This document shows, one piece after another, positions 1-14,858 of a stretch of 64,000 nt of DNA. Source of the stretch: Dermanyssus gallinae (taxonomy: Eukaryota; Arthropoda; Arachnida; Mesostigmata; Dermanyssidae); NCBI GenBank assembly GCA_003439945.1, contig QVRM01001450.1, forward strand, positions 103,501-167,500, in the 5' to 3' direction. Each line of letters opens with the position of its first letter. Positions within the stretch are counted from its first letter, which is position 1. The translations under genes were made by a program, and so were the position numbers. Under the pieces are notes generated by a model. The model did not search any database, was not told where the DNA came from, and saw only the letters and a list, made by a program, of their open reading frames with translations.

Positions 1-1835
1 GTCAAATGTTTCTCCCTTGTTCGACAGAACACACCCATGCGCGGAGAGGCTGCTGGTCACGAGTGGACAGCTCAGGGAAACAAAAATATTAAAAAAATAT
101 ATATATATATATATATATACTACGCATGAGAAAGCGTACCGAATATTCATAAGACCGAGAAGATCCGCTGCATGGAGCTGTATCTAACGACAGTAGAAAG
201 CTAGTCGATACATTTCGCAGCGATATTGTCCGGCCTATTTAGTTGTTTTCTAAGAAACTAAATAAACCTAATTCTGAAGAACTACAGTCTGACACATAAC
301 ACTGCAGCTACGCTATTCTAACACCCAATGTGTCGGTTTAGTCGTCCGGCTAACACCTGACATCGCGTCTCTATTGGAAGTCACCTAGAACGCACGCGAT
401 TCGGTTGCTTCTCTCTTAGCTGGCATTAGACTTACCCCATTAACTGATACAGCATGCTTTGCAGATGTGTTACGCTGCAGTGTTTGAGAATTGTTTGTAC
501 TGTTATTGGTACTTTCGATGCTGCTGGTATTACTTCGATTAGTATATACTCCGTATATATATGTATATATATATATAGTTTTAATTTAAAACGAAAATTA
601 ACATACGCAAGATTGACACCGTATACACGAATACGCAGCATGAACAGTAAAAATCGTGATACCAATAAGAACTATAGTACTTATGATGTCCACAGAGGAC
701 TTTTTTTTTTAATTGGGTCAGCTTCTGCTGACCCTAGCTGCACCTCGCAGCGTTTACAGCCCAGCGTATCGGACTGAGTGGTTTTTAACAGCTCAGAAAT
801 TGTCCATTCCGTTCAACTGAACGGCTTGTGTCTCCGGAGACGGTAAGGGAGTCGCCATGGCGGGCTCCTCGTCCTTACAGTGCACACGACCACGGCGTTG
901 CCCCGGCAGCACGAACTTTACCTTTGCACATCACCTTCGTACGAGGCTGACGGCGGTATGCGTCCGCGATGGGAGAAACTCAGTTTTCCGCAAAGAATAC
1001 TTATTCTGTATTTCAACAGACGCACTAGCTTAATTTATATACTAGCCAGTATATATATATATATAATTGGAATGCAGGCCCAGTCTCACTAGAACGGCGT
1101 TTTACGTTCATATAGTGAACTTCGTTGGTGTTGAGTTAGATAGAGTAAGGTAATAAAACACGAGAACAAACACCAAGGTCGGTCGTTTAGCCAACGTAGG
1201 CTGTGTTCGGCGGCACCTTCGAACAAATGCGCTACCTAGTCCTAAAGCGGGCTGGCACAGGCCGGCTAGTGAATTTTTTTCTGTTGCATGCCACCCACGT
1301 TAGCGATCTGTTTATTCTATTGAGCAAAGTGCTGCTGTCGAGACCGAGACTAGCTGCTGTATACGTGAGTCTCTGTCCGTGCGTTCATGGGCGCATGTAC
1401 CGCAGAAGCAAATGTTGCGCCGCTTCCCTATGGTTGTCTTGACGTTACGGACGGACGGATCATATGGAACTACGCGCCTGCAAAGATCCCCCATACTTAG
1501 ATGCAGAGACTGTTGTGTGTCTTCTCACAACACTTTCCGTCACAACGGAAAGAGCAACAGCGACAACAACAACAACAACAACAACACGAACAAGGAAAAC
1601 GACTGTTCCTCTGGCAAGCTGGCTCAGACGCTGCATGAGCGATGAGCTTAGCGTTTATTACCCGGTCGCTGAGGCGCCAGCAAGAGCGGTGCTAACACTT
1701 GAGCAGCAAGGTGCAAACGGAGGCAGCCGACTCAGACATTCGCGACTTGTCAAACATTCCACAACTCCGGAGAGCAGTAGTCGTGGGGGAGACGCCGCCT
1801 AGGGGTCTCAGGTGGGGGTGGGGGGTTCTCTTTAC

Positions 1836-1838
<3 letters not shown>
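1..1838. other. Unrecognised AT-rich stretch with short repeats
   Basis: I see no coding segment that I can support here. It holds short (TA)n tracts near 98-118, 555-577 and 1049-1066 and a short imperfect (ACA)n tract at about 1558-1586. Open frames are short and cross the repeats. Confidence 0.5.
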
Positions 1839-1871
<33 letters not shown>

Positions 1872-1899
1872 AGAGAGAGAGAGAGAGAGAGAGAGGGAA

Positions 1900-1944
<45 letters not shown>
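1839..1944. repeat. Compound (TA)n-(GA)n microsatellite
   Basis: A (TA)n run to about 1867 passes directly into a (GA)n run of about 75 bases with two small interruptions. Tracts of this kind give artificial Tyr-Ile and Arg-Glu open frames, which should not be read as proteins. Confidence 0.95.
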
Positions 1945-2433
1945 CATACGTGAGAAATAGGAATCTACGCACGACAAAGCATGGTCGAAGTTAGATCAAG
2001 GAGACACTTTCGGGATCTTGCGGCTCGTCGTCAGCCGCCGTAAGCCGTTGGCAGGGAAGCCAACGGTGGAAGCAGCATGCATGACTGCGTTTAAGTCGTG
2101 TAGTACAAGAAAAGAAAGTAACAGAAAGAAAAAGGCGTTAACGGGGTCGTGCGTCAAAACGACGTCACATGGCGGAAAGTAAGTAAAGCCGTCATCCTCG
2201 GATCGGAAGTAAACAAGTGAGTGAATGTTTGTTGTTGTTGTTGTTCTTGTCGTTATAATCGACGGGCGATATCGGCTTTCACGTTTGAACATGCTTTTCT
2301 AGTGTTTTCACAGTGTTTCTGTTTCGCAGCGCCGCAGACGTACTCGACGAGGCCGCCGTAAGCAGACCGCGTTTTGCTGTCTCCTTTGCTTGGCTAATGT
2401 CCTACGAGAAAACCGCAAATAGTCCAAATTTCA
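1945..2433. other. No gene seen
   Basis: Unrecognised sequence with a short (GTT)n tract at about 2229-2246. Nothing else is supported. Confidence 0.4.
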
Positions 2434-2703
2434 ATGTCAAATCAAAATGTTATTAAGAAGTTCAAAAAGCTTCGTAATGACAAAGCTATATCCTTGCATT
2501 TGAGACGGGGAATTATAGTCGGTCATGCTAAAATCACGGATAACGATGCGCCTTATATGTCAGTAACAAAATTACGCACTACCCCGTACTATTCCGTAGT
2601 ATTAAACAGAGTACAAAAACAAGGATGCAATAAAAAGTTACTGGCAAACACTCACAAAATCAATTCAACTATATTCAGGCAGGCAATTAAAGTGGCCACT
2701 TGA
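2434..2703 (+). CDS. Hypothetical 89-codon ORF
   Basis: An ATG-started frame of 89 codons ending in TGA, free of simple repeats and with a varied, Lys/Arg-rich composition (about 20 percent basic). I do not recognise the product. The N-terminal third has alternating basic and hydrophobic residues and could be helical; no Cys/His cluster, signal peptide or membrane segment is visible. A DNA-derived fragment of an old mobile element is as likely as a small gene. The neighbourhood offers no operon or exon context, and no poly(A) signal or splice site decides the issue. Confidence 0.2.
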   Translation: MSNQNVIKKFKKLRNDKAISLHLRRGIIVGHAKITDNDAPYMSVTKLRTTPYYSVVLNRVQKQGCNKKLLANTHKINSTIFRQAIKVAT

Positions 2704-5150
2704 GGGCCCCGCAGTTCTTTTACAAAAGAGCGCGCGATAAGTAGCATGGACACAACCCATCCTTAAGAAGCCTTTCCCCTTAATACGTATCGCCTTTAAG
2801 ATCTGGATCAATGATAGCGTCGATTCTTGAGTTTCAGGTTTTATTGCACAGCGGTCGGTCAGAAAAGTCTGAATGATAGGAAGGTCACATGAGCCCTGGA
2901 ATGGTGCATGCCTTGTACGGACTATTCCATGGCTGGACGATCCGCAACCTAATCGTCTTTGAGAACCTAATTCTATTGCCAATTATTCTTGATGAGATCC
3001 AATATTCGTAGTGGGAGTCCAATTTATGCAAGTTCCAGCAGCACCAGCGCCTGGGCCCTAAGTTCACGTTCGGAGATCGAAAATCCAAAGCACGCTGCTT
3101 TTGCACTAGCCGAATCCGTGCCGTTTGTTGGGAAGTGCCTCTGAGTGGCCAATGAATAGCGTCAATTGGCGTACTAATACGCTTACCGTTATGTATACAC
3201 AACCATGTTTACTGTGCCTCTGTATACACAAGTATTTAAGCTATCGGTTAAAGATCGCTGGATCACCTTTCATATGGCAATGAGTGTCGGAATAAGACAT
3301 CGCTGCCATGACGATGATGGAAATCTTCTCTCTACACAAACATGCATTGGAGCCGTCCAACAGGGTGGTAACGTCTTGCCCTATTGGAGGCGTTTTTTGC
3401 GCAGGTCGATTGGTGTTATCGGAGACTTATTTCATTACAGTAACTGAATACCATATTTCCCTTCCTGCTGAGTCGCGTTTTGACTGAGCAAGCTTATCTT
3501 CAACGCGTCTTAGTCAATCGATCGCTGAATTACACAGGTGTCTCTTGCGACATTGCATCTCTTGGACGACGCTTGTCTTAGCTGACTATGGGGACGGCTT
3601 TGTTTTACAGGACACATTGCTCTGAGAACTTGCAAATGCCAAAACCAAGTATGGAGTTACTGTGCTTCTTTCACATGCAGCTTTTGCTCGTGGGAGAGCT
3701 TTGTGCTTTGCAGCTTACGGTAACAAGCTTTTTCAAGTCGAATTCCAGTCGAATCCAAGTCGAATTTTAGTTGGTCGCATTTTAAGTCAAAGCTTTGTTG
3801 GTTCTCGGGCCCAGAACTGTAGCGTTTTTGCTTTAAAGTGTTTTGGTCTCTACTATGATCGCTTTGGCCTAGTTGTCGTTCGTTGGACGTAAAATGCAAG
3901 ACTAGCAGTAGGCATGCGGTTATAATATTCGATCACGAAGACGATATTCGTCAGGCTCAGTCTTTTTTAGAGTAAATTAAAGTAACTTCGACTAAGTAAT
4001 GGACATCTACTTTAGGAGCGTTTGTGGTAAATACGTCAATACCCAAGCTACCCCTAGAGCTTTAAAAGGTAGTCACAGTGGGTATATTAATTGTTAAAAT
4101 CCTAGATCCACCAAGGCCTTGTATTGTCCCCCCTTCACAGCTCGGTCATCTGTTGGCCTCATTAGTTTTGTACTAAGGCCGCAGGCAGCTACAAGAGGCT
4201 GGCTTTCTTGGCCTACGGCTTAAACGAATCTGATCAGCTATACTTATAGGTCTAACGTTTTAGCTGTAGAACCCTTGCGCGCTAGCCCCTCTATCCTCTA
4301 TTCTATGGAATTTCGGCTTCGCTTCCTGTCAGTTGCAGGCTTTGCTGTGATTGACGTTCTTTGAACATATTAACTATACTTGTAGTAGTAGGCAGCAATG
4401 GTTATCTCTAAGGACATTGCCAATTCGGTAATCTAGCTAGGTTTTTAATTGGCAATTGTGCTGTGTGATAGGCCGTTGCACATGATGTCACAATTCAGCC
4501 AGCATTTTTTGGTACATGCAGGTTATTTCTTAATTACTTACGGGTTGTCATTACGGGGAAACATTGATAACTAATAACAAATCATATTCGTTGTTCAACT
4601 CTCGCAGTTTAACGGATAACACGGCGATTAGTCGTACAAAGTTTTTTCGTTAGCAAAACTTAACGCATTCGTCCTAAAGCAGTTTATCAATATTACAGAC
4701 CATTAAAATAACTACGGTGCCGTAATCACAGGATTCCACTCGAGCTATAGTAATTTCAGTTCTATCGTTTTTGTAATTAGACAATCTACAATAGCCTTTG
4801 ATACAATAATTATAGCATGCAAACGCTTTGTCACCAGTCTTCCGCTTGACGACCTTAGATCCGTCTAATCAACTTTTTCGGACCATCCGTTACGTTGTCA
4901 TCCGACGATGTTCAATGAGCTCCCAGTGAATCAGTCAGAGCGATCATTCGAATAACAGCGTAGTATATTCGGCAAACGACTATTTATATCATGCGTTATG
5001 CAATACGCACATACTTTAATAGCAGAGATTGAGCTGATGCTTCTGGCCAACTGATCGGCCACCTGAGACTAAGCCCTATTTTAAATCAATGCGTACATTA
5101 GGTAGACAACCCAAGCGTCATTATACAATTCTTTAACGGTTCATAATGGG
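2704..5150. other. Long unrecognised stretch
   Basis: About 2.4 kb without a recognisable gene or element. At 3737-3768 a motif beginning GTCGAAT is repeated three times at about 11-base spacing, a very short tandem repeat. The rest is unique-looking AT-rich sequence with many stops in all frames. Confidence 0.45.
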
Positions 5151-5151
5151 T

Positions 5152-5169
5152 GTCTCTCTCTCTCTCTCG

Positions 5170-5202
<33 letters not shown>
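5152..5202. repeat. (TC)n-(TA)n microsatellite
   Basis: A (TC)n run of about 17 bases is followed at 5171 by a (TA)n run of 32 bases. Confidence 0.95.
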
Positions 5203-5206
<4 letters not shown>

Positions 5207-5480
5207 CCCCCAGAATTTGCTCTCATAAAACTTTGAGATCCAGTACAACTGCCATAACATGATAATTGCAAGAAAATTTTTTTTTAAGAATTATTGACAA
5301 TACAACATTTATTCTGCTTTGGGCTAACGTAGAATACAATTCAACATATGCAACATTTCCCCGTAGTGAATAAAAAATTAACCATGACAGGAAAAACCCG
5401 TACACGGGCATTAGCCTTACGGGAAATCTAAAAAAAGATAAACAATATATAGCCCCTTCAATGGTCAGGAGCGGGAGCGG
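5203..5480. other. Spacer before retroelement fragment
   Basis: Unrecognised AT-rich sequence between a TA array and a retroelement tail. It includes a run of ten T residues near 5277. No inverted termini were found. Confidence 0.4.
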
Positions 5481-5803
5481 AACATGCTGGTCACGCATCT
5501 ATGTTGGCGGAGGCGAATAAGTGCAGAAAGTATGCCAGTATTACCTACCCCCACGATTTTCGCCCGCTAGCATTCGAGACACTGCGGGGACCCGGCCCGA
5601 AGACGCACAAGCTCATTCAACGTGTCGGCAAGGCGCTCAACCGTTCGACAGGGGACACTAGAGCTATCGAGTACCTGCACCAGAGACTATCGCTGGACAT
5701 TCAGCGGGGTAACGCCGCCTCTGTGCGCGGAAGACTGCCCACGTCCGAACCTGGAGGATATGTGACATTTTCACTTTTAAATAACCGGTGTACACGTTCA
5801 TGA
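5481..5803 (+). pseudogene. 5'-truncated retroelement, C-terminal nuclease-like module
   Basis: The frame reads through a segment that aligns by eye with the last third of the protein at 22990-23745: a KxRKY block, then PLAFETLRGPGPK beside that copy's PVAMETMGP, then TGDTRAIEYLHQRLSLDIQRGNAA beside TGDQREGEFLRQQLSLAV (shown in part). It is therefore the C-terminal end of the same reverse-transcriptase family, cut off upstream of the PD...D residues. The 3' flank also resembles that copy: both have CAATTGT shortly after the stop and an AATAAT-rich end that leads into a TA array. A 5'-truncated copy with an AT-repeat tail is the normal product of target-primed reverse transcription. No activity is expected. 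Confidence 0.75.
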
Positions 5804-5868
5804 AGAGACAATTGTTACCTCTAATATTTAAGCAAATAATAAAGTTCAAATGTACATTGTACAAGTAC

Positions 5869-5869
5869 A

Positions 5870-5904
<35 letters not shown>

Positions 5905-5908
5905 TATA
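5869..5908. repeat. (TA)n array at the 3' end of the retroelement fragment
   Basis: A 40-base (TA)n tract with one G interruption. It starts about 65 bases after the stop of the retroelement fragment and may be part of its tail. Confidence 0.9.
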
Positions 5909-7931
5909 GCGTCATCAAAATCGTTATTCGTTAAGAGATTCCGCAGCTATTCATGAAACGTTTTCGCGTGAAATCGGTGGCGTCGAGCTTACTAAACACA
6001 CCAATCGACCTGGCCCGGAGTGGAGCGTTACAATGTATCCGACGTTTTCCCGCTCACTCATCGCATGGAGAAACACTCACAGAGAGACGAAGCGAGAGAG
6101 AGAGAGAGAGACAAACATCTATCAAAAACGCAGAGCCGGGTGCATTCACGTTTTACCTCGGGAGGAAGAAAGGACGCGATCGGCTAAGGCCAAACGAGGC
6201 CGGTAGTCTAGCGAAAAACGACCAATAGTGCGTGACCAATAGATTGCGTGAGGAATTCGGAGATAATAAGCCGGTCGCCGATTGGAGGAGACCGAGGCTC
6301 TCCCCTGGGAGCGGCACTACTAGAGTGGCGGCGGAACCCCCGGTCGGTGGGTCGTATCGTGGCGTATCTGACGAGGCGAGCTGTTTACGCGCGTTACCCG
6401 TTTTGCATTAGGCGGCTATCAACGAGTGGCTGCATCGACGCCGTTGGTCGGAAAGGAACCCCCAATCAGCCCAATGTATCCCGAACCCCCTGTGCTTCAC
6501 CAAGGATTGGTAGCTATCGAAACCGTAGCAGTTGCAGCAGAGTGACGCTAGTAGCAGCGTACTACCCCCATCATACTACTAGAGCAGCAGCAGCAGCAGC
6601 TTCCGCGTCTATTTGAGGCGGCCGGGAACAGCTCGAATAGGATGTTGATGTCCGGAACGTGCCTGGGTAACCGTTCCAGCTAGGCCTAGATGCCGAGATG
6701 GATTGACCGATCTCTCGCCCCGCCTCAGCTCGGGGTTCCTCTCTCTAATTTGCACTCTCGTTTTTCCTGTCCTGCTACTTATACACGGCTCAACCGCCAT
6801 ACTCTCTCCACTTTCCACCTCCTCTAGGGAGTGTAACAACGATGGATGGAAACAAGTCGTCGTTTCGCTTTCATCTCGATTGTCTAGATAGCCTGCTTAC
6901 GCGCTTTGCCCGTTTGCTCGTGTTTCGGCCGCTAACAACAGCTGACGGCAGCTGCGAGCTTGGAGGACGGACGGGCGGTCAAATCCTCGAATCCTCGTTC
7001 GTATGTGCGCTCGCCGCTTATCTTGGATCTGGGCCTCAGTCGACGAGATTGCAACCAACCACGCCCAGCGAAGCAGCACAATCATTTCATCAGGTACTCA
7101 CGCCGATCAGTGGTTGGACGGTCGGGCAATCCTGTGGCGGTAGTAGCGATAGGTGGCCATATCGGACAGAAAGAACTCAACAGCCGACATCGTCAAGTTC
7201 CTCATCATCCGTTGGACGAGAGAACAGCGTTCAGGTCGACGCCAAACTGGTGAATGAGTAGGTCAGTAAGTAGACAAAAAAAAAAGAGAATGAAAAGCGA
7301 ACAACGTAACGACCACGGGAGGGAGAGAGAGGTTTTCCTGTTCAAACTGCTGCTGGTCAAGCTGCCGGTAGTGAACGCTCTCTGCAAGGAGCGCAAGCAA
7401 GGAAACAGTGGTACCATCGTGCAAAGTGTGCAAATTGCGACCCTAACCGCCTTCTTGGGTAGCTCGTTCTCTCTCGGCTTTGCTTTGCATACTTTACTAT
7501 AGATTGTATACGTTATTCGTTTTCGATCCTGGCAATAGATTGATCGGTTTCTGTAGAAAGTAAAGCCACAATGCGATGCGGCAAATTGGAGGTTTAGGGT
7601 GTTTTGAGCAGCGCTAAATCCAGTCAACGCGCAGATAGGTGCGGATACAAAATCCTCGAGCGTGCTTTAAGCAAAGCCTGCTGACCACTTTGCAGGACTT
7701 TACAAAATGTTTAATGAAACTAAAAAGAAATGGTCACACATCAACAAACATTTATGTGTACCAGTTTGTGGTAGAAATGCCAGAGTTTTCAAGCACGTAA
7801 ATGTCTTTTGATTATAGCAAACATTACAATTGCGACGAAAGGGGAATTCACCTTACATTTAGATTCGGCAAAAAATACGTGTGTATACAATGTACGTTAC
7901 TTACATTTTTTTCAATGAGATGTTCTAAATT

Positions 7932-7934
<3 letters not shown>
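5909..7934. other. GC-richer island, no certain gene
   Basis: Base composition is more GC-rich than the flanks from about 5950 to 7350. Two ATG-started plus-strand frames are open: 5953-6228 (91 codons, containing a (GA)n run at about 6091-6110) and 6842-7261 (139 codons, ending in a Ser run near 7195-7210). A third frame (6248-6616) ends in an Ala run made by (CAG)n at about 6580-6600. None has a recognisable domain, and low-complexity codons make these frames weak evidence. The island could be a promoter or 5' UTR region. From 7350 to 7934 nothing is seen. Confidence 0.35.

Positions 7935-7970
<36 letters not shown>
7935..7970. repeat. (TA)n array
   Basis: A 36-base TA dinucleotide tract. 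Confidence 0.95.
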
Positions 7971-7972
<2 letters not shown>

Positions 7973-8402
7973 ACGATCGCTGACCTCGCGGCGTATACAT
8001 ATTTCAGCAAAGTTGATATGCCCACTTTGCGGAACAGCCTCGCTTGGGTCGGCCAGCTGTCACCAGTGTTCTCGTCGGCTTCTGTCCTTCTGTGGTCTCC
8101 GCCAGTTTTGTCGCCGAACACAAGCACCCTTCCCACACTGATGATTTTTCTGTGTTTTTTTGTTGCTAAAATCCCTGCATTGAGAGACATAGCGGCGAGA
8201 GGAAGATCAAGAGAGCGACGGTGATCGAAGTAGCCAATTAAATGAATTAGAAGGAAGGAAAGAAGACCGGATTGAATTGAAACGGAACAGACTAGAAATA
8301 GGACAGATAAATAAAGGGAGAGAAACAGGGCGAGATGTATACAGAACCTTGGCGTTCTTTTAGGACTATCTTTCTTCTTGTGTTTTAAAATCAATGTATC
8401 GT

Positions 8403-8692
8403 TTAGCTCCTCTGCGACCCGCTGTGAGTGACCAAGCGACCGACGGCAGCGGCGAGGTCATCTAGCGACCCAATAGTAACGGAGCTTTGGCGATTGTCGT
8501 CGCGGCTGTTGTCTTTGCTGTTTAGATTGTTGTTGTCTTTGTTGTTAAGATGGCTGTTGTTGCTGTAGTTCTTGTTATTGTGGTTGTTGTTGTTGCTGTC
8601 ATTGTTGTGGTTGCGCCTGTCCTTGTTGCTGCTGCTGCTGCTCCTGTTGTTGTTGTCCTTGTCGTGATCTGTCGTCATCGTAGTCGTTTCAC
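8403..8692 (-). CDS. Possible exon B of an Asn/Ser-rich protein
   Basis: On the minus strand a frame opens after CTACAAG (a possible AG acceptor ending at 8693) and runs 96 codons to a TAA at 8405-8403. It encodes a Thr/Asp start, five serines, and an Asn-rich tract made by (AAC)n-like triplets, then a non-repetitive end, VTIGSLDDLAAAVGRLV, followed by THSGSQRS. That end is the most protein-like part. Its phase matches the proposed exon A (9593-9434), both being split after the first base of a Gly codon. Without transcripts it may equally be a triplet-repeat region read in an open frame. Polyasparagine tracts are common in arthropod transcription factors, but no DNA-binding domain is visible. 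Confidence 0.28.
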
Positions 8693-9433
8693 CTTGTAGC
8701 GGAAGCGAATCCAGAACGAAATCAAGAAAAACACAGAGAGACAGAAAGGACGAAACATAAAACTTGAGTGAGACAAAGTACAAAAAAAGAACGGGCAAAC
8801 GAGACAGCAGCAGCAGAGCACGACAGCGCGACGCAAGCTAGAGAAAGCGGCCCTCTTTTCAAAGGCGGGCCTCCCACTGCTTTTGTCTCACCGGAGAGGT
8901 CTGTGCGTTTGTCTGTTTGCCCGCTCAAACTCCGGCCACCCAGCCAGCCAGCCAGCCAGTCGCTCGGTCTGTCGGTGGGTCGGTTAGCACCGGCGTCCAC
9001 CGGAGCCCACAGCTCGTTGCAGTGCCCTCTTGTTTCTTTGTTGTTCTGCCAAGGGATGGGCCGAATGGATGAACAATGTCGACTGTGACTGGTGACGAAG
9101 ACGACAACAACAACAACAACAGCAATAACAACAACGACGACAACAACAACAACAACAACGACGACGACGGGACGAAATCCAGGCAACGACGAACGGAAGT
9201 ACCAGGGCCAGGACGGAGACGAAGTCGCCCACGTCGACGACGACGACGACGGTCACGAAAAGAAGGAGGACGACGAGAGGCTATCATACGCCTACATACG
9301 ACCTCGGCCAAATAAATCGAGGCGACAGACGTGTCTATCTGTCTGCGTGTCTTTCTGTCTGTCTGCCGCTCTTCGAGAACGCTATCCACAAAGGATAAGC
9401 ACGGATTTAGTTGAGGGGCTGAAGGGCTCTTAC
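8693..9433. other. Possible intron, with triplet repeats
   Basis: In the proposed minus-strand gene model this is the intron. It has GTAAGA at its 5' end (9433 downward) and CTACAAG at its 3' end. It contains an imperfect (AAC)n/(GAC)n tract at about 9095-9175, a (CGA)n tract at 9232-9252 and a (CCAG)n run at 8939-8960. Confidence 0.3.
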
Positions 9434-9593
9434 CTCGACCCTTTTCGGCGGCAGCGGCGGCGGGATCTCGTTTTGTTGCAAGCAAGTCGGTCGCGGTAGT
9501 GGTGGTGGTGGTGGTGGCGGCGATGGAGGCGGCAGGGCCCTGCCTCATCATTGTAGTCACCGCGGGCCGTCTTGGCGGGACGAAGCCGTCCAT
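9434..9593 (-). CDS. Possible first coding exon A
   Basis: The minus strand carries an ATG with G at +4 (9593-9591) and 53 codons to a strong donor match, GAG|GTAAGA, with the intron starting at 9433. The peptide starts MDGFVPPRRPAV, has a run of seven threonines and a run of five alanines, and is otherwise basic. The triplet codons vary at third positions and are GC-rich, which fits an exon in a GC-rich island. It ends after the first base of a Gly codon, the phase needed to join exon B at 8692. Two further overlapping frames are open here because of the repeats, so the call rests on the ATG, the donor and the phase alone. I cannot name the product. Confidence 0.3.
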
Positions 9594-9735
9594 AAGGACG
9601 AGAGGCAGCCGGCTCCTCTAAGCGCGACACTTATTTTAGACCTAGACAGCTGGGGTGGGTCTTAGTCGGCTGCCGGCATACGACGACGACGAAAGGGGTT
9701 TGTGTCACTCACGGATCTCGTATATATTCGTTTAG

Positions 9736-12518
<2,783 letters not shown>

Positions 12519-12564
<46 letters not shown>
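12519..12564. repeat. (TA)n array
   Basis: A 46-base TA dinucleotide tract. Confidence 0.95.
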
Positions 12565-12566
<2 letters not shown>

Positions 12567-13208
12567 TATTGCACAAAGCACTGGTCATCGATTGCTCCTA
12601 CTGCAAATAGTAATATTTGCGTTCAATTTCGTTTACATGTTTCATTCACCTACCATCATCTTCCGGATGCGACATGGGTTTTTGGTAAAACCGTGTATCC
12701 TAGATATTCATTTATCAGGCCAATCCAAGAAGGGATATACGTTTCTCGAGTGATGCGTTCTCATATATTGAAACTGGGCGGTGTTTCGATTTCTCTTTGA
12801 ATGCATACTTACTTGAGTAAACTGAGCGAAGCGGCCGCAGCCATGGTCGGAATCTTTGCTGTCTACGGTTTTTTGAAGACATATTTCGCGGTAATCGAAC
12901 TATCGAAAAGTGGGGCTCGGCGGTGCCAGAAAAGCAGCCATGATATGCATGCGCGTAGGTGGCCGATAACCCCCCCGTGGAGTCGAATGCCTTGTTTACC
13001 ACCTTTTAGACAATGGTTTACCAAGTTAAAGTCTTCGTGCAGTTCTGTTTGAATCGATTTTGGTGAGTGCGTTCTCTTACAGGGAATGCACATAGTCCTC
13101 TATTTTCGTTGGATAACGACACTTTGGGCGCCAAAACCAAAACCATACGCAACCATACGATTCAGGGACTTTTCGTAATTAGCAACTTTCTGAGAAATAA
13201 TACCAGAC
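12565..13208. other. No gene seen
   Basis: Unrecognised sequence. A minus-strand frame (13002-12715) of 95 codons starts at GTG only and has no motif. Confidence 0.35.
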
Positions 13209-13272
13209 ACAACACTCCATATATATGTATTTATATATAGAGTGTTGTATCTCCATATATAAATACATATAT
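13209..13272. repeat. Nested AT-rich palindrome
   Basis: ACAACACTC at 13209-13217 pairs perfectly with GAGTGTTGT at 13240-13248. The TA-rich loop between them is itself the inverse of 13254-13272. Alternative hairpins are therefore possible. Confidence 0.7.
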
Positions 13273-13769
13273 TTACCACATACAGAAATGCCTAGGGGTA
13301 ACTGTCCCTTTACGGCGGAACGGCATGCCGCTGATGATTGATGATGAGGCCATTCTGAGTCGTCGCTCGCCGAGCCTCTAAAGTAGTAAAGGTGGCATTT
13401 GGCTGAGACAAACGCACCCGAAACAGCGGGTGACAAATCTGTAAGAGAGATCGTAGTTTGCAAACTAGATACCTCAGCATCGCTCTGGTTCCGGGTCGGG
13501 TTGGCAGCCGAGCCAACGTCGGCAGAGAATCTGGATCATCGCCAAACCGCCCCTGTACTCCGTGCGACTTGGCTAATCGCCTTTTCTCACTTGAAAGCAT
13601 TGCCGTCGGACTGTTGGTTGACGTTTCCCTCTGTATTCTTTGTCGCCGCTTTCAGCCGCTAGCTGTCCTCGCTCTGTCGGTTTGCAATAGGATCGGGCTC
13701 GACGATACGTTCCTCTCTAGTGCAATTTTTCATTATCGATAGAGGGCATCGGCCACCAGCATCACGACG
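13273..13769. other. GC-richer flank of a triplet-repeat island
   Basis: Several short overlapping frames are open on both strands (for example plus 13399-13662). No domain is recognised. Confidence 0.3.
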
Positions 13770-13882
13770 ACAACAACAGCAGCAGCAGCAAAAAATCAAC
13801 AACAGTAAAAGGGACGACAGCAATAATAACAAAAAAACACCAACAACAACAACAACAACAACAACAAAGAACAACAACAGCA
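13770..13882. repeat. Imperfect (CAA/CAG)n triplet repeat
   Basis: CAA and CAG units with interruptions over about 110 bases. Plus-strand frame 13720-14070 runs through it and would give Gln, Asn and Thr runs in one reading. Whether it is translated cannot be told. Confidence 0.85.
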
Positions 13883-14801
13883 GCAACAACAGACTCTCTC
13901 TTGCCAGGCCTATGAGCTGGCTTTTCAAACATTGGACGCTGTGCCAACATTACGGCGTTGGCGGTCCGGTCGTTTGTGTTTGCTTACTTGACCTGCGAGC
14001 TGGCTGTCACCGGTTTACCGTCGAGACGCCCGCTAATCCCATGATGACCTTGATCCGAGAGCCACGCTGACTGCTCTCTAACCACGTGCCGCTCGAACGG
14101 CGCAACTCAAAACGACTTTGTGGCACTGAACGACAAACGCTTCACACGACTCAAAAGATCGACATGAGCCAGTGTACACAAGTATTTATTTATATAAAGG
14201 ATTGTTTTTAACGGGGTTGCTAGTCACCGTGCATCTTGTCCGCCGTCGACACGCACCCAACCTCTTATAGACGGTGAATTACATTAAAAGCAAAAATTTA
14301 TCACTCGTCATTTTTCCTTGGTAAAGGGACAGACTGCCTTATTTGGTTTTGTTACACTCCGCCGCCATAAATGATTATATTTACAATATTCGGGAGTCAG
14401 CTTAATGAAACAGGGAAATGCGGATAGTTCATGATGATTCAGCTTTCCGACTACAGGTGTGTATTGTAAAGCACCTGAGCTTTTGATGATAATACTCGGA
14501 ACTTTTGTCTTCAGTTTGATTTTAATAAGTACGCTTTTATGTTAACAACTGAGCTGTACTTAGGTTAACACAAGATCTACACGGTACATTCTGCTTCTTC
14601 CTGTTAAGTTTGGGTACCTAAGTCTATCCTAAACGTGACTAAACCATCTGAATGCTTATGCTTCAGTCTACATATAAAATAGGCCTACTCCGTCAGAGTA
14701 AAGAGCTAATTTGCAAACGAGCATGATCTGACGGTGTAAAGCGTTCGCTGTGCTACAAGTAATTCCCGGCATATTACTGACGGAAGAGTATATGAAACCG
14801 T

Positions 14802-14804
<3 letters not shown>
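13883..14804. other. No gene seen
   Basis: Unrecognised. The first 190 bases continue the open frame that passes through the triplet repeat; the rest is AT-rich with stops in all frames. Confidence 0.4.

Positions 14805-14857
<53 letters not shown>
14805..14857. repeat. (TA)n array
   Basis: About 52 bases of TA dinucleotides. Confidence 0.95.

Positions 14858-14858
<1 letters not shown>

Noticed and set aside
8515..9250. Long Val, Leu, Cys or Asn runs in several overlapping frames.
   Set aside because: Triplet repeats keep all frames open; only the frame supported by an ATG, a donor and matching phase was kept, at low confidence.
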